From Nocardia harenae NBRC 108248 (GTDB lineage: Bacteria; Actinomycetota; Actinomycetes; Mycobacteriales; Mycobacteriaceae): a stretch of 64,000 nucleotides of DNA. Made by a program: the position numbers and the translations under genes. This document shows positions 59,475 to 64,000 of the stretch, in pieces (position 1 is the stretch's first letter; each line of letters begins with the position of its first letter). The notes under the pieces are model-generated. The model did no database searches. It was not told the DNA's origin and saw only the letters and a list, made by a program, of their open reading frames with translations. The stretch is taken from the NCBI RefSeq assembly GCF_001612885.1, contig NZ_BDBH01000012.1, forward strand, positions 1-64,000, in the 5' to 3' direction.

Positions 59475-59912
59475 TCACCCGCAGGCGTTCACCCACTCGG
59501 AGAGCCCGTCGGCGAACAGCTGCCGCTTCCAGATCGGCACCTCGGCCTTGATCCGGTCCACCAGCAGCGCACAGGTGGCGAAGGCCTCCGCGCGGTGCGG
59601 CGCCGCCACCGCGACCACGATGGCGCGGTCCCCGATCGTCAGCGCACCGATCCGATGCTCGGCCGCCACCGGGAGCCCGGCCGCCGCCGCGACCTCCGCG
59701 CAGCACTTGACCAGGAAACTCTCGGCCTGCGGGTGCGCAGAGTACTCCAGCGCGGAGACCGCGTGGCCGTGGTCGTGGTTGCGCACCGCGCCGGTGAAGA
59801 CCACGACGGCGCCGTGCTCGGGGCCGAGCACGGCGGCCTCCACCGCCGCCGGGTCGAGCGGCTGCTCGCTGATCCTGGCCAGCCGGACATCGCCGGAGTG
59901 CTGCGTGGTCAT
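59475..59912 (-). CDS. moaE: Molybdopterin synthase large subunit MoaE
   Basis: 145 residues from ATG 59912. The MoaE marks are complete: GAVVVFTGAVRNHDHGHAVS, LEYSAHPQAE, HRIGALTIGD and the active-site lysines in VDRIKAEVPIWKRQ. MoaE with thiocarboxylated MoaD makes molybdopterin from cPMP. The start lies 4 bp after the stop of the MoaC-MogA fusion gene in the same operon; the partner MoaD is encoded on the opposite strand at 63.2 kb. Confidence 0.95.
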   Translation of the reverse strand: MTTQHSGDVRLARISEQPLDPAAVEAAVLGPEHGAVVVFTGAVRNHDHGHAVSALEYSAHPQAESFLVKCCAEVAAAAGLPVAAEHRIGALTIGDRAIVVAVAAPHRAEAFATCALLVDRIKAEVPIWKRQLFADGLSEWVNACG

Positions 59913-59916
59913 GGGG

Positions 59917-60942
59917 TTACTCCTCGTGTGCGCCGCCGCCCGCGACCTGGGCGAGCAGGTGGTCGAGCAGGGGTTCCAGCACGGTGATGCCGTCCCGGAC
60001 GCCGCCGGGCGAGCCGGGCAGGTTCACCACCACCGAGCGGCCGACCAGCCCCGCCACGCCCCGGCTCAGCGAGGCCAGCGGGAACTTGGCGGCGCCGTGC
60101 CGCCGGATGGCCTCACCGATCCCGGGCAGCTCCCTGGTCAGCAGGGCGAGCGTGGCTTCGGGGGTGGCGTCGGTGGGGGAGGCGCCGGTGCCGCCGGTGC
60201 TGAGCACCAGCTCCGGCTCGAAGCGGAGGGCGTCGGCGAGGCCGAGTGCGATGTCGGCGTCCGCGTAGACCAGCGGGCCGCGGACGTCGAAGCCGAGGCG
60301 GGTGAGCCAGTCGGCGAGCACCGGCCCGGTGCGGTCCTCGCGGGTGCCCGCGGCGACACCGGTCGAGGCGACCAGCACCACCGCGCTCCGCGCCGGTGCG
60401 CCGGGCGGTTCGGCGATGCCCGCCGGGGAGTCGGCATGCACGTGCCCGGCGACGTCGTCCGCGGGCGCCGCTGCCTCGCGGGACCACTCCCCGCGCTTGC
60501 CCCCGCTCTTGGTGAGCAACCTGACCCCGTCGAGCACCGCCGCGGGATCCACCGCCTTCACCATGTCGTGCAATGTCAGCCCCGCCACCGCGACCGCGGT
60601 CAACGCCTCCATCTCGACCCCGGTCGGGCCAGTGGTCTTCGCCGTCGCCTCGATCCCGATTCCGTCCGCCAGGAACTCGAACGCCACCCGCACCGAGGTC
60701 AGCGCGAGCGGATGGCAGAGCGGAATCAGCTCCGAGGTCTTCTTGGCCCCGGCGATCCCCGCCACCCGCGCGGTGGCGAGCACATCCGCTTTCGGCAGGT
60801 CGTCGGCGCGCACCAGCGCCACCACCTCCGGCGTGGTGCGCAGCATCCCCGCCGCGGTGGCGGTACGCGCGGTCTCGGCCTTGGCGCTCACATCCACCAT
60901 GTGCGCGCGGCCCTCTCGGTCGACGTGCGACAGCTCGCTCAC
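59917..60942 (-). CDS. Bifunctional MoaC-MogA fusion (cPMP synthase and molybdopterin adenylyltransferase)
   Basis: 341 residues from GTG 60942. The N-terminal 155 residues are MoaC: MVDVSAKAETARTATAAG, KKTSELIPLCHPLALTSV, and GPTGVEMEALTAVAVAGLTL with the catalytic KSGGKRGEW. After a short linker, the rest is a MoaB/MogA domain: VVLVASTGVAAGTREDRTGP, LVLSTGGTGASPTDATPEAT and NLPGSPGGVRDGI. This fusion is known from actinobacteria and joins the second step with adenylation of molybdopterin. The start overlaps the moeA stop (GTGA), showing coupling. Confidence 0.94.
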   Translation of the reverse strand: MSELSHVDREGRAHMVDVSAKAETARTATAAGMLRTTPEVVALVRADDLPKADVLATARVAGIAGAKKTSELIPLCHPLALTSVRVAFEFLADGIGIEATAKTTGPTGVEMEALTAVAVAGLTLHDMVKAVDPAAVLDGVRLLTKSGGKRGEWSREAAAPADDVAGHVHADSPAGIAEPPGAPARSAVVLVASTGVAAGTREDRTGPVLADWLTRLGFDVRGPLVYADADIALGLADALRFEPELVLSTGGTGASPTDATPEATLALLTRELPGIGEAIRRHGAAKFPLASLSRGVAGLVGRSVVVNLPGSPGGVRDGITVLEPLLDHLLAQVAGGGAHEE

Positions 60943-62144
60943 AGGGACCAGACTCGCACAACCGCGCCCGCGGGGAGTTCGGTAACCGCCTCCGGGATCT
61001 CCACCAGCGCATCGGCCCTCGCCATTCCGGCCACCAGGTGCGAGCCGGGCCCGGCCACCACCCGCACCCCGGCGCCGTCCAGCGCCCCGCGCAGGTACTG
61101 CCGCTTCCCGGCGGGCGAGCGAACCGGATCGCGCAGCGCCAGCCGCTGCTCCGGCACCGGCGGCAGCCCGGCCAGCTCGCGCAGCACCGGCCGCGCGAAC
61201 ACCTCGAAGGAGACCGCGGTGCTCACCGGATTGCCGGGGAAGCTGAGCACCGGCACCCCGTCCACCACGGTGTACCCCTGCGGCCCGCCCGGCTGCACCG
61301 CGACCGCCCCGAAGACCCCGCCCAGCGGCCCCAGCACCTCCTTGACCACCTCGAAGTCGCCCTGCGAGACCCCGCCGCTGGTGAAAACCACCTCCGCGGC
61401 GCCGACCGCGGCGTTGAGCAGCGCGCGGAACTCGCCGTGGTCGTCGGTGCTGTGCGCCACCGACACCACCTCGGCGCCGTTGTCGGCGAGCGCGGCGGCC
61501 AGCGCGGCGCCATTGGAGTTGTAGATCGTGCCCGGCCGCAGCGGCACCCCGGCGGGCATGAGCTCGTCCCCGGTGGTGAGCACCGCCGCCCGCACCGGCG
61601 CCAGCACCGGAACGGTCGGCAACCCGACAGCGGCCAGCGCGGCGACGTGCCGCGGCGCGAGCCTGGTCCCGGCGGCGACCAGCAGGTCACCGCGTTGCAC
61701 ATCGGTCCCGGCCTCGCGGACGAACTCGCCGGCGCTCCGCCCGCGCTCGATGGTCACCGTCGTCCCGTCCGCGCGGGTGTCCTCGACCGGGATCACGCAG
61801 TCCGCGCCCGGCGGCACCGGCGCGCCGGTCATCACCTTCACCGCGGCGCCCGCGGGCAGCGGCGCGAGCGCGTCGGCACCCGCGGCGAGCACCCCGCTCA
61901 GCGGCAGTGATACCGGCGTGACCAGCACCGACTCGGCGCGAACGGCGTACCCGTCCATGGCGGAGTTGCGGAACACAGGCAGCGCGAGCGGGCTGTGCAC
62001 ATCGGCGGCGAGCAGCCCGTGCAGCGCCGCGAGCGGCGCGACCTCCCGCACCGGCCGCGGCCCGGCCGGACGCAGCAGTTCGGCGACGGTGGCCCGGTAT
62101 TCGTCGACCGAGCGGGCCGGGGCGAGAGCGGGCCGGAAATTCAT
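60939..62144 (-). CDS. moeA: Molybdopterin molybdenumtransferase MoeA
   Basis: 401 residues from ATG 62144. It contains the MoeA sequence VFRNSAMDGYAVRAESV near residue 60, GAPVPPGADCVIPVEDT, TTGDELMPAGVPLRPGTIYN, TSGGVSQGDFEVVKEVL and SFPGNPVSTAVSFEVF. MoeA inserts molybdate into adenylated molybdopterin. First gene of the moeA-moaC/mogA-moaE operon; divergent from moaA with a 50-bp spacer. Confidence 0.95.
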   Translation of the reverse strand: MNFRPALAPARSVDEYRATVAELLRPAGPRPVREVAPLAALHGLLAADVHSPLALPVFRNSAMDGYAVRAESVLVTPVSLPLSGVLAAGADALAPLPAGAAVKVMTGAPVPPGADCVIPVEDTRADGTTVTIERGRSAGEFVREAGTDVQRGDLLVAAGTRLAPRHVAALAAVGLPTVPVLAPVRAAVLTTGDELMPAGVPLRPGTIYNSNGAALAAALADNGAEVVSVAHSTDDHGEFRALLNAAVGAAEVVFTSGGVSQGDFEVVKEVLGPLGGVFGAVAVQPGGPQGYTVVDGVPVLSFPGNPVSTAVSFEVFARPVLRELAGLPPVPEQRLALRDPVRSPAGKRQYLRGALDGAGVRVVAGPGSHLVAGMARADALVEIPEAVTELPAGAVVRVWSL

Positions 62145-62182
62145 GGTTTCAGCCTAGTCGGTGCCCTGAGGGCGGCCGTCGT

Positions 62183-62188
62183 CATAAT
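62183..62188 (+). promoter_or_regulatory. -10 element CATAAT, leaderless moaA
   Basis: CATAAT ends 7 bases before the GTG start of moaA at 62195. There is no Shine-Dalgarno, so the transcript probably begins at the start codon. The 50-bp spacer leaves no room for a molybdenum-cofactor riboswitch. Confidence 0.55.
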
Positions 62189-62194
62189 GGGGGG

Positions 62195-63253
62195 GTGACG
62201 TTGGTCGAGATAGGGATCCCCGCCGTGCGGTCAGGGCGCCCTTCGCTGGCCGGCCGCCCCGACACCCCGCTGCTGCTGGACCGGTACGGTCGCATAGCCC
62301 GCGACCTGCGCGTCTCCATTACCGAGAAGTGTTCGCTGCGCTGTACCTACTGCATGCCGGAGGAGGGGCTGCCGCCGATCCCGCCGGAGGAGCTGCTGAC
62401 CCCGGCCGAGATCGTGCGGCTGGTGGCGCTCGCGGTGCGCGAGCTCGGCATCGGCGAGGTGCGGTTCACCGGCGGCGAGCCGCTCATGCGGCGGGATCTG
62501 GAGCAGATCGTGGCCGGGTGCCACGCCGCTGTCCCGGGGGTTCCGCTGGCGATCACCAGCAACGGGGTCGGGCTGGCGCACCGCGCGGCCGGGCTGGCCG
62601 CCGCCGGGCTGCACCGGGTGAACATCTCGCTGGACACCGTCGACGCCCGCGATTTCCACCGCCTCACCCGCCGGGACCGGCTGGATTCGGTCTTCGCCGG
62701 GATCCGGGCCGCGCACGCCGCCGGGCTCACCCCGGTCAAGGTGAACGCCGTGCTCATGCGCGCCACCCTGGCCGGCGCGCCGGACCTGCTGCGCTGGTGC
62801 CTCGACCACGGCTGCGAGCTGCGCTTCATCGAGGAGATGCCGCTGGACGCGGATCACGAGTGGGCCCGCGCCAACATGGTCACCGCCGCCGAGCTGCTCG
62901 AGGTGCTCGGCGCCCGCTTCGACCTGGTCCCGGTCGGCCGCCCCGATCCATCCGCCCCGGCCGAGACCTGGACCGTGGACGGCGGCCCCGCCACCGTCGG
63001 CATCATCGCCTCGGTGACCCGCAAGTTCTGCGACAGCTGCGACCGCACCCGGCTCACCGCCGACGGCATGCTGCGCTCCTGCCTCTTCAGCGACCAGGAG
63101 TACGACCTGCGCCGGGCCCTGCGAACCGGCGTCGACGACGCCGGGCTGGCCGAGATCTGGCGCGGCGCCATGTGGAACAAGTGGGCGGGGCACGGCATCG
63201 ACGCCGCGGATTTCGTCCCGCCGGAGCGCACGATGGGAGCCATCGGTGGTTGA
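62195..63253 (+). CDS. moaA: GTP 3',8-cyclase MoaA (radical SAM)
   Basis: 352 residues from GTG 62195. The radical SAM cluster motif is KCSLRCTYCMPEEG near residue 47 (CxxxCxxC). The second cluster is in the C-terminal KFCDSCDRTRLTADGMLRSC. FTGGEPLMRRDLEQIV binds SAM, and the chain ends in Gly-Gly as MoaA proteins do. It converts GTP to the first molybdopterin intermediate with MoaC. The stop overlaps the moaD start by 8 bp. Confidence 0.96.
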   Translation: MTLVEIGIPAVRSGRPSLAGRPDTPLLLDRYGRIARDLRVSITEKCSLRCTYCMPEEGLPPIPPEELLTPAEIVRLVALAVRELGIGEVRFTGGEPLMRRDLEQIVAGCHAAVPGVPLAITSNGVGLAHRAAGLAAAGLHRVNISLDTVDARDFHRLTRRDRLDSVFAGIRAAHAAGLTPVKVNAVLMRATLAGAPDLLRWCLDHGCELRFIEEMPLDADHEWARANMVTAAELLEVLGARFDLVPVGRPDPSAPAETWTVDGGPATVGIIASVTRKFCDSCDRTRLTADGMLRSCLFSDQEYDLRRALRTGVDDAGLAEIWRGAMWNKWAGHGIDAADFVPPERTMGAIGG

Positions 63254-63488
63254 GGTCCGCTACTTCGCCGCGATCGCCGAGGCGGTCGGCAAGCACAGCG
63301 AGGAGCTCCCGCTGCCCGCCGGCGCCACCGTCGCCGACCTGCGCGGGGCGCTCGCCGCCGCCTACGGCGCCGAGCTGGACGCCATGCTCGGTGCCTGCGC
63401 CTACCTGGTCGGCGACGAGCTCACCCGGGACCGCGCCACCGTGCTGACCCCCACCGTCGACGTCCTCCCACCTTTCGCCGGAGGGTGA
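63246..63488 (+). CDS. moaD: Molybdopterin synthase sulfur carrier subunit MoaD
   Basis: 80 residues from GTG 63246, ubiquitin fold (VEVRYFAAIAEAVGKHSEEL, then VGDELTRDRATVLTPTVDVL) with the required C-terminal Gly-Gly (PPFAGG). The C-terminus is adenylated and thiocarboxylated to give sulfur to MoaE. It overlaps moaA by 8 bp. The last strands are typical of MoaD/ThiS proteins. Confidence 0.94.
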   Translation: MVEVRYFAAIAEAVGKHSEELPLPAGATVADLRGALAAAYGAELDAMLGACAYLVGDELTRDRATVLTPTVDVLPPFAGG

Positions 63489-63579
63489 CGTAGCTCACAC
63501 TGTCGAGGTCCGCCGGGTGTCTTCGTCGTCCTGGTAAGAGGGGTTCCGTGCTCCTCCGATACCGGGAAGGATGACCGAT

Positions 63580-64000
63580 ATGTACTACTTGGCAGTGTTG
63601 CTCGGGGCCGAGGGCGGGCCGGATTCCACGCCGGGCACGCCGGAGTTCGACGCCGAGGTGGCGCGGTACGCGGCCTTCGACGCCGCGGCGGGCGAGGTGG
63701 TCGCGGGTGGCGCCGCGCTCGCGGGTACCTCCGAGGCGGTGCGGCTGACCAGGCAGGACGGGCGAATTCTCGCCACCGACGGCCCCTTCGCGGAATCGGC
63801 GGAGGTGGTCGGCGGCTTCTACGTCCTCGACGTGGCCGATCTGGACGCGGCGATCGATGTGGCCGGGCGGTTGCCCGCGGTGTCCGGCGGCGCCGTCGAG
63901 GTGCGGCCCGTTGCGCAGTATGTCCCGCATGCGGAGCCGGGCGCGCACTGGTGGGCCGCGCTGCTCTGGGAGCGGCCCGAGGCGGTGATCGCGCCGGGGA
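63580..64000 (+). CDS. YciI-like domain protein, 3' end outside the window
   Basis: Partial gene from ATG 63580 (ATG 63571 in the same frame is an alternative). GGGAAGG at 63563 suits the later start. The visible 140 residues read MYYLAVLLGAEGGPDSTPGT, then RQDGRILATDGPFAESAEVV and GGFYVLDVADLDAAI, the pattern of YCII-related (DGPF-x-E) proteins that often precede ECF sigma factor genes. The frame is still open at the window end, beyond the usual 120-residue domain, so an extension or fusion is possible. Confidence 0.75.
   Translation, partial: MYYLAVLLGAEGGPDSTPGTPEFDAEVARYAAFDAAAGEVVAGGAALAGTSEAVRLTRQDGRILATDGPFAESAEVVGGFYVLDVADLDAAIDVAGRLPAVSGGAVEVRPVAQYVPHAEPGAHWWAALLWERPEAVIAPG

Noticed and set aside
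62145..62194. Molybdenum-cofactor riboswitch before moaA
   Set aside because: The spacer is 50 bp and moaA appears leaderless, so there is no room for the aptamer.
1..64000. tRNA, rRNA, CRISPR and insertion-sequence search by eye
   Set aside because: No cloverleaf with a GGTTCGA-type arm, no regularly spaced short repeats and no transposase with terminal inverted repeats were seen. A covariance-model scan would be needed to exclude small RNAs.

Overview
The window is high-GC actinobacterial DNA (strong G/C at third codon positions, many GTG starts, leaderless promoters). Its gene content suggests a mycolic-acid actinomycete, most likely Nocardia or a close relative: the end of a conservon with two P450s, CysQ and CNNM proteins of mycobacterial type, an MmpL-like transporter, paired PucR/CdaR regulators, a secretory LIP lipase and split molybdopterin loci. 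This is inferred from remembered family resemblance; no database was searched.

Layout. 1-2685: 3' end of a conservon (G protein, then a P450 without the ExxR arginine, then a normal CYP154-like P450). 2.7-9.2 kb: membrane glycosyltransferase, CysQ, a divergent HxlR regulator/acyl-CoA dehydrogenase pair with a clear palindrome between them, and a BrkB-Nudix-hypothetical operon. 9.2-19.5 kb: a 0.7 kb empty spacer, an AAA/DUF4143 ATPase broken by one in-frame TGA, an MFS pump, a methyltransferase, an SDR, a fatty-acid CoA ligase, an RDD protein with a repeat tail, and a Nudix remnant. 19.5-28.9 kb: oxidative accessory genes (TetR, two FAD enzymes, P450, TetR, GXWXG protein, alcohol dehydrogenase) and an MMPL transporter. 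28.9-37.8 kb: divergent PucR regulators, DedA, two CNNM proteins behind a small Arg/Pro-rich upstream ORF, a secreted lipase and an amidase.

37.8-44.0 kb holds the main secondary-metabolite gene: a six-domain NRPS (C-A-T-C-T-R) whose second module has no adenylation domain and which ends in a reductase. A 49-codon gene with a strong ribosome binding site converges on its 3' end. 44.3-53 kb: PAP2/diacylglycerol-kinase fusion, a molybdate importer lacking the ModA binding protein, a membrane metallophosphoesterase, a double SUKH protein, a ProP/ShiA-like transporter and a secreted protein.

53.1-58 kb: a cell-wall amidase and a CobW-type GTPase that were apparently adjacent are separated by about 2.28 kb of foreign DNA. 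That insert is flanked by a 260-bp direct repeat (2 mismatches) made of the amidase 3' end and the cobW 5' end, so the left side carries a chimeric mini-cobW. The insert encodes a secreted protein and an overlapping pair of small genes, one ribbon-helix-helix-like.

58.2-64 kb: a small protein, an AraC regulator, and molybdopterin genes arranged divergently (moeA-moaC/mogA fusion-moaE against moaA-moaD). With the modB/modC region these form the molybdenum theme of the right half. The window ends inside a YciI-like gene. I saw no rRNA, tRNA, CRISPR array or intact insertion sequence.
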